DNA of 44,259 bases from an uncultured Porphyromonadaceae bacterium (GCA_945873625.1 CAMCDS010000018.1:1-44259); one strand, 5' to 3'; positions 1-9,210 are shown, numbered from the stretch's first letter. The notes: a model not told the origin generated them from the letters alone. Made by a program: numbers and translations.

Positions 1-8
1 AACACGAA

Positions 9-50
9 AGTAGGAGATAAACGCCCTATGATTAGTGTTTACCTCCTACT
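9..50 (-). terminator. Stem-loop, likely terminator of the His-rich protein gene
   Basis: A 14-bp inverted repeat (9-22 against 37-50, one G-T mismatch) with a 14-nt loop lies 19 nt past the stop codon of the minus-strand gene at 70-516. Read on the minus strand the hairpin is followed by TTTCG, a short T-run, so termination is plausible but not strong. Confidence 0.5.
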
Positions 51-69
51 CGATTGATGCGTATTGCGG

Positions 70-516
70 TTACGGACGCCAGTGGGCGCGGCGCACTATC
101 GACTTGGCGTGGTGGCCCTGGCGGTGTGAGTGGCGCACGTTCGACTTCTTGTAGTGGTAGGGCGCGGCACACCTGCTGTGGGAGCGGTGGTGCGGGCGAT
201 CGTCCACATACTCGTAGTCGTGATGGTGCTTGTGGTGTTTCTTCCAGTGTTTCTTCTGGTGCTTTTTCCACTTCTTGTAGTGTTTGTAGCGATGTTTGTA
301 GTAGTCTTCCCAATCGTCGTCGTCCCAGTCGTCGTCATCGTCGTAGTAGTAATACGCCGGGTGGGCGACGCGGACATGAACCGGACCTCCGTGTGCGTGC
401 ATACCAGCTCCGCCGGGTCCGAATGAGAAACCGAACGACTGTCCGAGCACCGCCGGGGAGTAGGCTCCCAGCACGAGGCCGACAAGCAGAGTGGTGAGTA
501 ATCTTCTGATTTTCAT
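70..516 (-). CDS. Secreted His/Lys/Tyr/Asp-rich low-complexity protein
   Basis: A 148-residue protein; I chose the ATG at 516 because a clear signal peptide (hydrophobic about residues 5-22, cleavage after AVLG) follows directly, whereas the upstream ATG at 552 would bury it. The mature part has a short Gly/Phe segment, a YYYYDD-type acidic patch (about residues 56-73), a dense Lys/His/Trp/Tyr block (about 74-100) and a His/Arg-rich tail. I do not recognise a family. The clustered His and Asp suggest metal binding or a polyelectrolyte role in the envelope, but that is inference from composition only. It is transcribed leftwards, divergent from the membrane protein at 748. Composition bias makes homology calls unreliable here. 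Confidence 0.7.
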   Translation of the reverse strand: MKIRRLLTTLLVGLVLGAYSPAVLGQSFGFSFGPGGAGMHAHGGPVHVRVAHPAYYYYDDDDDWDDDDWEDYYKHRYKHYKKWKKHQKKHWKKHHKHHHDYEYVDDRPHHRSHSRCAAPYHYKKSNVRHSHRQGHHAKSIVRRAHWRP

Positions 517-747
517 AGCTTTGATGCTTATTTCCCGGTCTTTCGGCGGCATCAGAGGGAGAGCAGAGCCGCTCCGCGTCCGGAAAAGGGTTCATTATTA
601 TAATCCCGAAGGACGGCGTTTTGTTCGTAACCGCCTCTTTCATCCCGTCGGTCTAAACACTATAAGGGGCTGAGACGTTAAGACATAGACGGCGGGACCT
701 GTTCCGTTCTGCCTCAGATTTAAAAGGATTCTTAAACACATAATGCT

Positions 748-1152
748 ATGTCAGACAACTACTCTTCCGACACTCGCCGCCTCACCACGGGCGACATCGT
801 ATTCATCATCGCATCGGCCATCCTCTTCCTCGGGGCGATAGGTATATTCATCTGGCTGCTTGTCGCCGCCGCCGAGCAGCACCTTGTGCGCAACCTCCTC
901 TTCGGCTCGGCCTTCCTCCTCATCACCTTAGGGCTCGTCATCTTCAGCCTGGCCACCTACAACCATCCCCGCACGGCGCGCGGCGTGATGTGGACCACGC
1001 TCATCGCCGGCCTGGCCGTCTACGTAGTCGGCCTCTGCATCTACCAGTCGGCTCCCGAGCCCGACGTCGCCGTAGGCGATGAGATAGTACCCCGCACCGA
1101 CGTGGCGGCCATCGACAGCATCGAGGCCGCCGACGGAATACCTGCCGAATAA
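748..1152 (+). CDS. Small hypothetical membrane protein
   Basis: A 134-residue protein with three predicted membrane segments (about residues 17-43, 50-68 and 78-99) and an acidic, Asp/Glu/Ala-rich soluble C-terminus of about 35 residues. The ATG at 748 follows an AT-rich stretch (ttaaacacataatgct). No family is recognised. It lies just upstream of, but probably apart from, the DUF1573 pair, because a promoter-like sequence sits between them at 1167-1198. Codon use matches the GC-rich neighbours, so it is likely a real resident gene of unknown function. Confidence 0.75.
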   Translation: MSDNYSSDTRRLTTGDIVFIIASAILFLGAIGIFIWLLVAAAEQHLVRNLLFGSAFLLITLGLVIFSLATYNHPRTARGVMWTTLIAGLAVYVVGLCIYQSAPEPDVAVGDEIVPRTDVAAIDSIEAADGIPAE

Positions 1153-1166
1153 GCGGGCGACGTCCG

Positions 1167-1198
1167 TGTGGATTATACGGAAAAATTTATTAAATTTG
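1167..1198 (+). promoter_or_regulatory. Putative Bacteroidetes-type promoter of the DUF1573 pair
   Basis: TAAATTTG at 1191-1198 matches the -7 consensus TAnnTTTG. TGTG at 1167-1170 is one base off the -33 TTTG, with a 20-nt spacer. It lies 63 nt before the start codon at 1262. Confidence 0.55.
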
Positions 1199-1261
1199 CG
1201 GTCTGATTCCCCGCTTCGCAGGGTTTCCGGCCGTAAAAACACTTATAAACACAAATTTGAA

Positions 1262-1672
1262 ATGCAGAATAAGCTGAAATACATACTGATAGCTGTGGCG
1301 GCCCTGATAGTCGCCGCCGCTCTCCCCGCCGAGGCAAAGAAGAAAGGAGGGGAAGCCCGCATACGCTTCACCGAGTCGAGCTACGATTTCGGAGTGATTG
1401 ACGAGAAGGGTGGCCCGGTAAGCCATGAGTTCGAGTTTGTCAACGAAGGCGACGGCAACCTCATCATCAAGGACGTGCGCACCCAGTGCGGCTGCACCCG
1501 TCCGGAATATCCCGTCAAACCCATCGCCCCCGGCAAGAAAGGGAAAATCAAGGTTACGTTCCTGCCGCAGGGACGTCCCGGCAGCCTCAACAAGGCCGCC
1601 ACAGTCTATACCAACGGCAAGCCCGCCAAGCTGCAGCTGCGCATCAAGGGGCGCGTGGCTCCCAAAATGTGA
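1262..1672 (+). CDS. DUF1573 domain secreted protein
   Basis: A 136-residue protein starting at the ATG at 1262. This start gives an immediate signal peptide (about residues 5-22, ending AEA); the longer frame from 1166 would read through the putative promoter. The mature part is a single DUF1573 domain, an Ig-like beta-sandwich, recognised by the DFG motif, HEFEFVNEGD, the QCGCTRPEY signature and a terminal IKGRV strand. The CGC pair is conserved in this family. DUF1573 proteins are abundant in Bacteroidetes and are thought to be envelope-associated; a biochemical role is not established. The next gene, 7 nt downstream, also carries DUF1573, so the two are probably co-transcribed. Confidence 0.85.
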   Translation: MQNKLKYILIAVAALIVAAALPAEAKKKGGEARIRFTESSYDFGVIDEKGGPVSHEFEFVNEGDGNLIIKDVRTQCGCTRPEYPVKPIAPGKKGKIKVTFLPQGRPGSLNKAATVYTNGKPAKLQLRIKGRVAPKM

Positions 1673-1679
1673 TTGAGCC

Positions 1680-2747
1680 ATGAAGCCGACATTAAGAGCG
1701 TTGTGTCTGCTTGCGGCGGTGTCGGCCGTCCTCGCGGCAGGAGCTGAAATCAAATGGCTCGCCGACGACTACGACTTCGGGGCCATCAAGGAAGTGGCCG
1801 GCCCGAAGACCGGCAGCGTGCGCTTCGTGAACCTCGGCCCCGAACCGACGGTCATCAACCGCGTGCGCCCCAGCTGCGGATGCACCGGAGCCGAATACAC
1901 CGAAGGGGAGATAATGCCCGGCGACACGGCCACAGTGAGCTTCACCTATAATCCCAAAGGGCGCCCCGGCCGCTTCGAGAAGACCGTAAAGGTCTACACC
2001 GGCGCCGACAACGACATGAAGGTTATCACCATCCGCGGCACCGTTATCGGCGCGCCCGAAACCCTCAGCGTGGCCTATCCCGTGGAGGTAGGTCCGCTCC
2101 GCCTCTCGACCAAGACGCTGCGGGCCGGCGACATACGCTACGGCACGGCACGCCATGTCTTCCTGCAAGGCTACAACCAGAGCGCCGACACCATCTATCC
2201 GCGCTGGAACCACCACGCGCGCTCGCTGAGCATCGGCGAGTCGGGCAGGGCCGTGGCTCCCGGCGACCTCGTTACGTTCAGCATTTACTTCAACACCCGC
2301 GAGGGGGAGATGCCCGGCGAGGTGAGCTATCCCATCGAGATAGTGGCCGATTCCGCCGCCGGCAATCCCAAGACCTGCACGGTGATGTTCAAGGCCAACG
2401 TTACCCCCGACACTTCCGGGGCCAACGCCGCGCAGCTTCAGTCGGGACCCTCGCTCGCCGTCAGCCCCGCGAGGCTCGACCTCGGCACCGTCGGCGACCG
2501 CAAGGAGATTGAGTTTACCCTCACCAACACCGGCAAAAGCGAGCTCCACGTGAAGCGCATCCAGGGCGAAGGCTTCACCGTCGGACGCATGCCCGTCCGC
2601 CTCAAGCCCGGCAAGAGCGGAGTGTGCAAAGGCTCGCTTCGCCTCACAGGCCGTCAGCCCGGCCCCTTCGCCGTGAAGATACAAATCGTGAGCGACGACC
2701 CCGTCAATCCCCTGTCGGAGCTCCGCGTCTCGGGCATCAGGGAGTGA
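1680..2747 (+). CDS. DUF1573 and HYDIN/ASPM-like Ig domain secreted protein
   Basis: A 355-residue protein with a signal peptide (cleavage near residue 22). An N-terminal DUF1573 domain (about 25-125) carries the PSCGCTGAEY signature. A middle region (about 130-245) may hold a further beta-sandwich. The C-terminal domain (about 258-353) has the NTGKSEL and ISxDP patterns of HYDIN/ASPM-SPD-2 type Ig domains (here VSDDPVNP). It starts 7 nt after the stop of the first DUF1573 gene, so they form a two-gene unit. It is likely a periplasmic or surface scaffold-type protein; no enzymatic motif is visible. Confidence 0.85.
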   Translation: MKPTLRALCLLAAVSAVLAAGAEIKWLADDYDFGAIKEVAGPKTGSVRFVNLGPEPTVINRVRPSCGCTGAEYTEGEIMPGDTATVSFTYNPKGRPGRFEKTVKVYTGADNDMKVITIRGTVIGAPETLSVAYPVEVGPLRLSTKTLRAGDIRYGTARHVFLQGYNQSADTIYPRWNHHARSLSIGESGRAVAPGDLVTFSIYFNTREGEMPGEVSYPIEIVADSAAGNPKTCTVMFKANVTPDTSGANAAQLQSGPSLAVSPARLDLGTVGDRKEIEFTLTNTGKSELHVKRIQGEGFTVGRMPVRLKPGKSGVCKGSLRLTGRQPGPFAVKIQIVSDDPVNPLSELRVSGIRE

Positions 2748-2796
2748 TGCCAGGTCCCTTAATAACGATAAATCAACACCGAACATACCTTAAATC

Positions 2797-3897
2797 ATGG
2801 AACATCCAGAGAATGACTCGCAATACAAAGGATTGCAGGTGAACGGCGGAGTTACCTCGCAGCCCACCGTCAATCCTTATCTCAAATTCCGTCCGCGCCG
2901 CCGTCCGTCGCTCACTCCGGCCGACTATGTGGAAGGAATCGTCAATCGTAACGTCAGCATCCTCGGCCAGGCCGTAACGCTCATCGAGAGCACTGCCGAA
3001 GCCCATCAGGCAGTGGCGCAGGAGGTTATCGAGAAATGTCTGCCTTACGCCGGCAACTCGCGCCGCATCGGCATCACCGGCGTGCCCGGCGCCGGCAAGT
3101 CGACCTCTATCGACGTCTTCGGCCTGCATGTGCTCCGTCAGGGCCACAGACTGGCCGTGCTCGCCATCGACCCCAGCTCCGAGCGCACACAGGGCTCTAT
3201 CCTCGGCGACAAGACCCGCATGGAGAAGCTCTCGCAGGAGAAAGACGCCTTCATCCGTCCCTCCCCCTCGGCAGGCTCGCTCGGAGGCGTGGCCCGCAAG
3301 ACGCGTGAGACCATCGTGCTCTGCGAGGCGGCAGGCTACGACACCATCTTCGTCGAGACCGTAGGCGTGGGCCAGAGCGAGACCGCCGTCCACTCGATGG
3401 TCGACTTCTTCCTGCTCATACAGCTTGCCGGCACCGGCGACGAGCTGCAGGGCATCAAGCGCGGCATCATGGAGATGGCCGACGGCATTGTCATCAACAA
3501 ATGCGACGGCGACAACGTGGAGCGCGCCAAGCTGGCCGCCGCCCAGTTTCGCAACGCGCTGCATCTCTTCCCGCCGACGCCCAGCAAGTGGGTGCCCGAG
3601 GTGCTCACCTACAGCGGATACTTCGAGCTGGGCATCGACGGCGTGTGGGACATGATCGACCGCTACTTCGACTATGTGAAGGGCACCGGCTACTTCGACA
3701 CCAAACGTCAGCAGCAGGCCAAATACTGGATGGTGGAGACCATCGACGAGCAGCTCCGCGCCAGCTTCTACCATCAGCCCGAAGTGCGCGCCCTGCTCGA
3801 ACAGAAAGAGATGCGCGTGCTCAACAACGAGCAGTCGTCGTTCACGGCCGCCAAAGACGTGCTCGACTTCTATTTCGACCGTCTGCGCAACAAGTAA
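2797..3897 (+). CDS. meaB: MeaB, methylmalonyl-CoA mutase-associated G3E GTPase
   Basis: A 366-residue GTPase of the MeaB/ArgK branch of the G3E family. It chaperones adenosylcobalamin loading and protects methylmalonyl-CoA mutase in the succinate-propionate pathway. Visible motifs are the Walker A GVPGAGKS (about residues 95-102), the switch region with DPSS and RPSPSAGSLGGVA, the G3-region motif ETVGVGQSE and the base-specificity motif NKCDGD. The length fits the family and the N-terminal 40 residues are a variable extension. The mutase genes are not in this window. The gene stands 49 nt after the DUF1573 pair and before the exopolysaccharide operon, with no obvious functional link to either. 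Confidence 0.95.
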   Translation: MEHPENDSQYKGLQVNGGVTSQPTVNPYLKFRPRRRPSLTPADYVEGIVNRNVSILGQAVTLIESTAEAHQAVAQEVIEKCLPYAGNSRRIGITGVPGAGKSTSIDVFGLHVLRQGHRLAVLAIDPSSERTQGSILGDKTRMEKLSQEKDAFIRPSPSAGSLGGVARKTRETIVLCEAAGYDTIFVETVGVGQSETAVHSMVDFFLLIQLAGTGDELQGIKRGIMEMADGIVINKCDGDNVERAKLAAAQFRNALHLFPPTPSKWVPEVLTYSGYFELGIDGVWDMIDRYFDYVKGTGYFDTKRQQQAKYWMVETIDEQLRASFYHQPEVRALLEQKEMRVLNNEQSSFTAAKDVLDFYFDRLRNK

Positions 3898-4033
3898 TCA
3901 TCCGCGTACCCAACCGATTGGCGGCGCCGGGCAATAAAAGGCGTCCGGTGCCGTTAATCAAGGTAGGCGTCGCCGCGCCCTCCCGCGAAAGGCGCCGACA
4001 TCATATCATAATACACCACCAACCGACCGAATC

Positions 4034-4840
4034 ATGAAAATAGCAGGCAAAATCATTCTGCTGGTAGCCGCCGTGGCCCTTCTGACGGGCTGCAAAAGCT
4101 CGAATCTCGCGTATTTCAGCGATATAACCGCCACCGAAGGCTCGTTGCCCCTGACCAAGAGCGTATTGAAGATAGAGTCCGACGACGAGCTGCTCATCAA
4201 TGTTTCGGCCGAAGTGCCCGAGGCGGCCGCCGCCTACAACCTGCCGGCCACCAACATAGCCAAGACGGGCTCGGAAATGATCATCAACACCACCACCACG
4301 CAGCAGCAGACCTATATAGTCGACAAGCGTGGCGACATCATCTTCCCCATCCTCGGCAAGATACACGTAGGCGGACTCACCACCGTGGAGCTCGCCGACG
4401 AGCTTACGCGCCGCATCTCGGCCGACATCGAGAACCCCTACGTGCGCGTGCAGCTCCTCAACTTCAAGGTCAACGTGATGGGCGAGGTAGAGAAGCCCGG
4501 ACGCTATGAGTTCCCCTCCGAGCGCGTTACAGTGCTCGACGCGCTCGCCACCGCCGGCGACATGACCCCTTACGGAAAGCGTGGCAACGTTACCGTGTGG
4601 CGTGAGGAAGACGGCGTGGTTACATACCATAAGCTCGACCTCAACGACTCGAAGACCAACTCGTCGCCCTATTTCTTCCTCAAGCAGAACGACGTGGTCT
4701 ACGTGGAGCCCTCCGACGCACGCGCCGGCCAGGCCGACTACAACCAGAACAACAGCTTCAAGGTGAGCGTGGTCTCGGCCATAGTCAGCGGCGTGTCGGT
4801 GATTACCACCCTCGTGATAGCTCTGGTAATCAATAAATAA
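4034..4840 (+). CDS. Wza-type polysaccharide export lipoprotein
   Basis: A 268-residue outer-membrane lipoprotein: signal sequence with lipobox LLTGC (Cys20), a polysaccharide-export (Poly_export) domain containing YIVDKRGDI and PILGKI, then an SLBB-type domain (NVMGEVEKPGRY, with VLDALATAGD). A hydrophobic C-terminal segment (about 245-265) resembles the membrane helix of Wza-like exporters. Proteins of this family form the outer-membrane channel for capsule or exopolysaccharide. It is the first gene of a plus-strand operon running to 12474, followed 77 nt later by the chain-length partner. The length is shorter than E. coli Wza but normal for Bacteroidetes homologues. Confidence 0.9.
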   Translation: MKIAGKIILLVAAVALLTGCKSSNLAYFSDITATEGSLPLTKSVLKIESDDELLINVSAEVPEAAAAYNLPATNIAKTGSEMIINTTTTQQQTYIVDKRGDIIFPILGKIHVGGLTTVELADELTRRISADIENPYVRVQLLNFKVNVMGEVEKPGRYEFPSERVTVLDALATAGDMTPYGKRGNVTVWREEDGVVTYHKLDLNDSKTNSSPYFFLKQNDVVYVEPSDARAGQADYNQNNSFKVSVVSAIVSGVSVITTLVIALVINK

Positions 4841-4917
4841 TCACGTCGGATTCCTGACCCGTACCGATTTTGTCATCATCATCCCCTGCCGCGCGTGGCG
4901 GCCAAAGAGATATAAAT

Positions 4918-6540
4918 ATGGACACCAACCAACGTCTCGACTCAAACGACACCAAGCTCAACATCACCTCCACGGTCGACACCTTCAAGCGCTACTGGTG
5001 GATCTATGTGGCCTCGATAGTATTGTTTCTCGGCCTGGCGGCCTTCTATCTGAAAGTGAAGGCCCCGGTCTACGACATGCACGCCACCATCATCCTCAAC
5101 GAAGACGACGACCTCGGCAAAAGCAACCTCGGGGGACTCGGATCCCTCATGGCCTCGTTCTCGCTCGGAGGCGGGGGCTACAAATATGTGGAAGACGAGA
5201 TTCTTCGCATCACGTCCCACAGCAACTACATGGACCTTGTGAAGAAGCTCAACCTCAACTATACATACGCCTCGAAGAAGGGCTTTTTCTCAAAAAAGAA
5301 GTTCTATTACCGCGACTCGCCGCTTGAGGTGTTCATCCCCGCCAGCGTGCTCGACACAATCACCACCTCCACCAACTTCAAGATTCGCGTCGCTCCCGAC
5401 GGCCGCACGGCCGACATCAAGGTGAAGCAGGCGAAAGGGAAGGTGGTCTACGACCGTGCCGGCGTTTCGCTTCCGGCAATGGTCAAGACCCCCTACGGCA
5501 CCTTCCGCGTGGCGCTGACCAAGGAGTTCCGCCCCGGCCAGCCCCTCAACATGACTGTCGGCGTGAGCAACCCCGCCGTTACGGCCGACGACCTCGCGAG
5601 AAACCTCTCGGCCAACACCCCGAGCAAGAAGTCGAGCATCGTGTTCTTCAGCTATGAAGACGCCAACATCGAGCGCGGCATCGACGTGGTCGACAACCTC
5701 ATAGAAATCTACAACACCCGCGGTGCCGACGACATGCGCCGCCAGGCCGGTGCCTCGGTGGAATTCATCAAGTCGCGCCTCGAAAAGCTCTACACCGAGC
5801 TGGAGTCGAGCGAGAAAAGCATCGAATCCTACAAGCGCGACAACAAGATTGTCGACGCAGCCGCCGAAGCCGAATATATCTTCAAGAAGAAGCAGGTGAT
5901 GGAGACCGGCATGATCGAATACGAGACCCGCGCGTCGGTGCTCCGCATGATTATCGACTTCCTCCGCTCCGACAACAACCGCTATTCCCTCATCCCCTTC
6001 GCCGGCGACATGCCGAAGGAGCCGCTTGAGGAATACAACAAGCTCGTCGTCGAGCGCATGCGCCTGCAGGAGCAGGCCAAGGGCAACAACTCGTCGCTGC
6101 GCACCATCTCGGCCCAGATCGACGCCATGCGCGAGAACCTGCTCACCTCGCTCGAGCGTGAGCTCGCCGCCACAGCCATCGCCGTCCGCGACATGAAGCG
6201 CAACAATGCCGGCACGTCGAGCCGCATCTCCGACTATCCGACCATGGAGAAAGACCTCCTCGCCCTCTATCGCGACCAGAAGATCAAGAATCAGATCTAC
6301 GCCTATCTGCTCCAGAAGCTCGAGGAGAGCGAGCTCAAGCTCTCGCGCGACATCCGCGCCGGCAAGACCGTCGATGTGGCATATTCCGACATCAAGCCGT
6401 CAAAGCCCAACAAGATTCTGGTGGTGGTGCTGGCCTTCATCGGCGCCATAGCCTTCGCCTACTGTGCGGCGATGGCCCTCGGCTTCATCCGCACGCTCCT
6501 CGCCCGCCGCAAGGCCGGAAAGGATAAGGCGGCTGCCTGA
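4918..6540 (+). CDS. Wzz/Wzc-type polysaccharide co-polymerase without kinase domain
   Basis: A 540-residue inner-membrane protein started at the ATG at 4918; an upstream in-frame TTG at 4870 gives a low-quality N-terminus. Two membrane segments bracket a large periplasmic part: TM1 about residues 26-46 and TM2 about 510-532. Between them lie the Wzz domain, a long coiled-coil region (about 280-470) and the proline motif KPSKPNK just before TM2. It ends in a short basic tail, so the BY-kinase module fused to many Bacteroidetes homologues is absent. It controls chain length and bridges to the Wza-type exporter encoded just upstream. A separate kinase would have to be encoded elsewhere if one is used. 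Confidence 0.9.
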   Translation: MDTNQRLDSNDTKLNITSTVDTFKRYWWIYVASIVLFLGLAAFYLKVKAPVYDMHATIILNEDDDLGKSNLGGLGSLMASFSLGGGGYKYVEDEILRITSHSNYMDLVKKLNLNYTYASKKGFFSKKKFYYRDSPLEVFIPASVLDTITTSTNFKIRVAPDGRTADIKVKQAKGKVVYDRAGVSLPAMVKTPYGTFRVALTKEFRPGQPLNMTVGVSNPAVTADDLARNLSANTPSKKSSIVFFSYEDANIERGIDVVDNLIEIYNTRGADDMRRQAGASVEFIKSRLEKLYTELESSEKSIESYKRDNKIVDAAAEAEYIFKKKQVMETGMIEYETRASVLRMIIDFLRSDNNRYSLIPFAGDMPKEPLEEYNKLVVERMRLQEQAKGNNSSLRTISAQIDAMRENLLTSLERELAATAIAVRDMKRNNAGTSSRISDYPTMEKDLLALYRDQKIKNQIYAYLLQKLEESELKLSRDIRAGKTVDVAYSDIKPSKPNKILVVVLAFIGAIAFAYCAAMALGFIRTLLARRKAGKDKAAA

Positions 6541-6565
6541 GTGTCTTCACCCCCCCGACATTCCG

Positions 6566-8011
6566 ATGGCTCCGACAGCAGAGAAACAATATTTCGTGTC
6601 GAAAGGTAAACTCGTCATCTACTGGCTGATGTTTACCTTTTGGCTGCTGGGCTTCTATCCCTTCGTGGTCCAGCTGTCGTCGTATAAGCTCTTCGAGGTT
6701 ATCGACGGTCGCGTCATGCTCTTCTTCGAGGTGGCCTACATCCTCCTCGGCCTCCTGCTCCTCCGCCGGCGCTCCGACATCTGGATCACGGTCTCCTTCA
6801 TGGTGCTCGCCTTCATAAGCACCGTGATAGTCAACGGCCGTCCGCCTCTCGATTGGTTCAACGGCCTGCGTTTCTACGTGCCCCTCTTCGCCATGCTCCC
6901 CATCATACGCTTCGTGATGGCCACGCGCGAGAGGCGTGAGTTCTTCATCGAGCTCTTCGACCGCTCGCTCTATATCTTCCTGTGGGTGCAGGTGCCCTGC
7001 ATGATATATCAGTTTGTGGTGTGGGGCGGCTGGGACTACGGCGGCGGCTCGCTCGGCTTCTGGCAGTCGGGCGTCATTTCGGAGCTTATCTACACCGTCT
7101 CGTTCTATCTCATGCTCCGGCGCTGGGACCACGAGAGGGGGTATCTCACCAATCTGGCCATGAACTGGGTGCTCGTCTTCCTCCTCTTCCCGAGCTTCCT
7201 CAACGAGACTAAGTCGTCGTTCATCTTCCTCGTGCTCTATTTCTTCTTCCTCGCGCCCCTCAACCGCAAGTTCTGGAAGTCGATGCTCGTGATGGTCCCC
7301 TTCATGGTCGGAGCCATCTGGCTCTTCAACTATTTCTACATGGACGTCTACGGCAAGAGCGAATACGGCGACGTGCTCTCGAAGGAGTATTTCGACTTCT
7401 ACGTAATCGGCGACCCCGTAACCTACGACCTCATGGAGATGGCCTACGACAAGTCGGAGGCCGACGACGACGTCGATTTCCAGCGTGGCCTCAAATGGGT
7501 GGCCATACCCTGGGTGATGGACGACCAGGGCGACCAGAGCTGGATATGGGGCAACGGCATCGGACTCGTGAAGGGCCGCTCGGAAGACAATCCCACGGAA
7601 ATCAACCGCGACTACCGCTGGCTGCTGCAGGGAACAATGATGACCATGGAGATGTTGATTCTTGAGTGCGGCATCTGGGGCGTGCTCTGGTTTGTCGCGG
7701 CTATGACGGTGCTCTTCCGGCGTGAAGACCGGCGCGACCGCATCTCGCGCGGACTCCGCTTCTTCCAGCTCGGAATGCTCGTCTCGGTGATATTCTACAA
7801 TACATCGATGAATATCATCTTCTTCTGCCTGATATACTACACGCTGACCTTCCTCAGCACCCGCTGGAACTACGCCCTGGAGCTCGGCAACATCAATCCC
7901 CGCGGCTTCTGGCTCACGCTCGGCGGCGTCTTCACCAATGTCAGGCTTCCACGTGCGGAAGGCCCTGCCCTCTCCGCCGACACCATCAATAATGATAATC
8001 AGAAGAGATGA
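6566..8011 (+). CDS. Wzy-like polysaccharide polymerase/ligase, polytopic membrane protein
   Basis: A 481-residue polytopic membrane protein. I used the ATG at 6566, 25 nt after the previous stop; the longer frame from 6464 only overlaps the upstream gene out of frame. There are around ten hydrophobic segments. A large soluble loop lies around residues 270-355 (acidic, with DDVDFQRG and WIWGNGIG), which is the layout of O-antigen polymerase/ligase (Wzy/WaaL-like) proteins. The operon position between the chain-length protein and glycosyltransferases supports a role as polymerase. Sequence signatures in this family are weak, so the exact class is inferred. Confidence 0.75.
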   Translation: MAPTAEKQYFVSKGKLVIYWLMFTFWLLGFYPFVVQLSSYKLFEVIDGRVMLFFEVAYILLGLLLLRRRSDIWITVSFMVLAFISTVIVNGRPPLDWFNGLRFYVPLFAMLPIIRFVMATRERREFFIELFDRSLYIFLWVQVPCMIYQFVVWGGWDYGGGSLGFWQSGVISELIYTVSFYLMLRRWDHERGYLTNLAMNWVLVFLLFPSFLNETKSSFIFLVLYFFFLAPLNRKFWKSMLVMVPFMVGAIWLFNYFYMDVYGKSEYGDVLSKEYFDFYVIGDPVTYDLMEMAYDKSEADDDVDFQRGLKWVAIPWVMDDQGDQSWIWGNGIGLVKGRSEDNPTEINRDYRWLLQGTMMTMEMLILECGIWGVLWFVAAMTVLFRREDRRDRISRGLRFFQLGMLVSVIFYNTSMNIIFFCLIYYTLTFLSTRWNYALELGNINPRGFWLTLGGVFTNVRLPRAEGPALSADTINNDNQKR

Positions 8012-9210
8012 AGGTACTTATCGTCAATAAGTTTTTCTATCCCCGCGGCGGCGACTGCATCGTGGCAATGAACACGAGGCGCCTGCTTCTCGACGAGGGG
8101 CACGACGTGCGTGTCTTCGCCATGTCATACCCTGCCAACGAGCAGCTCCCCGAGAGCGGTAGCTTCGCCCCGACGGTCGACTTCGGCGGGTCGGTGCCCG
8201 CGCGCCTCAGGGCCGTGGAGCGCCTCATGGGGCGCGGCGACATACGCCGGGCCGCGGCGCGCGTGCTCGATGACTTCCGTCCCGACGTGGTGCATCTCCA
8301 CAACGTGCATTCCTACCTTTCGCCCCTCATCGGCGAGATGGCCCATGAGCGCGGCATCCGCGTGGTCTGGACCCTGCACGACTACAAACTGATATGCCCG
8401 GCCTACTCCTGCCGCCGCCCCTCGGGCGAGAACTGCGAGGACTGTGTGTCCGGCACGCTCCACGTGGCGCGCCACGCCTGTATGAAGGGGAGCCGCGCAC
8501 AGAGCCTGATGGCCGACGTCGAGGCGCGCGTATGGAACCGCCGCCGCCTCACCGACATGACCGACCTCTTCATCGCCCCGAGTGAGTTCATGCACAACAA
8601 GATGCTCGAAGGGGGATTCCCCCGCCGGAAGCTCACCACTATCTGCAACTTCATCGACCCCCACAAGATGACCGTCATCGACGCGCTCGGCGCTGTCGAC
8701 GACCCCGACGACTACTTCTGCTATGTGGGGCGTCTCAGCGACGAGAAGGGCACCGAGACCATGCTCGCCGCAGCCGCCGCAGCCGGAGTGAGGATGAAGG
8801 TGGCCGGCGACGGCCCGCTGCTGGACGTGATGAAGAAGAAATATGCCGAGACGCCCTCCATCGAGTTTCTCGGCCACCTCGACCGCGAGAAGGTAGTGCG
8901 TCTGCTACGCCGCGCCAAGGCGTCGGTGCTCCCCTCGGAATGGTATGAGAACAATCCGCTCGGCGTAATCGAGTCGCTCTGCTGCGGAGCCCCGGTGATC
9001 GGCGCGCGCATCGGCGGCATCCCCGAGCTGCTCGACCCCTCGTGTGGCATCACGTTCACCTCGGGCAACGTAGAGGAACTTATCGCCATCTTCGCCAACT
9101 TCGCCCACCGCCATTCGTTCCCGAGGCGCGAGATAGCCGCCGCCGCCCATTCGCGCTTCTGCCGCGAGAAGCACTATGAGCTTCTGATGAAGGCGTATGC
9201 CGGAGGGTGA
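8008..9210 (+). CDS. Glycosyltransferase family 4 protein
   Basis: A 400-residue GT-B glycosyltransferase. The N-terminal half begins MKVLIVNKFFYPRGG and includes a VHLHNVH motif. A Cys-rich insert (CPAYSCRR, CEDC, CMKGS; about residues 131-156) is typical of this GT4 subgroup. The C-terminal GT4 domain has YVGRLSDEKG and an EX7E-like segment in PSEWYENNPLGVIES, followed by GAPVIGARIGGIPE. It probably transfers a sugar from a nucleotide donor to the lipid-linked repeat unit at the inner face of the cytoplasmic membrane. The start overlaps the wzy-like stop by 4 nt (ATGA), indicating coupled translation. Confidence 0.92.
   Translation: MKVLIVNKFFYPRGGDCIVAMNTRRLLLDEGHDVRVFAMSYPANEQLPESGSFAPTVDFGGSVPARLRAVERLMGRGDIRRAAARVLDDFRPDVVHLHNVHSYLSPLIGEMAHERGIRVVWTLHDYKLICPAYSCRRPSGENCEDCVSGTLHVARHACMKGSRAQSLMADVEARVWNRRRLTDMTDLFIAPSEFMHNKMLEGGFPRRKLTTICNFIDPHKMTVIDALGAVDDPDDYFCYVGRLSDEKGTETMLAAAAAAGVRMKVAGDGPLLDVMKKKYAETPSIEFLGHLDREKVVRLLRRAKASVLPSEWYENNPLGVIESLCCGAPVIGARIGGIPELLDPSCGITFTSGNVEELIAIFANFAHRHSFPRREIAAAAHSRFCREKHYELLMKAYAGG

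Noticed and set aside
54..497. 147-residue plus-strand frame opposite the His-rich gene
   Set aside because: Low-complexity Ser/Arg product mirrors the biased minus-strand gene, which has a proper signal peptide.
2797..4033. Functional link of meaB to the adjacent exopolysaccharide genes
   Set aside because: A 136-nt gap with a weak hairpin (3923-3952) separates them, and the function of MeaB is metabolic; adjacency is probably incidental.
4870..4917. Longer TTG start of the Wzz-like protein
   Set aside because: The added 16 residues do not fit the family, whose short cytosolic N-terminus begins just before TM1; ATG at 4918 is better placed.
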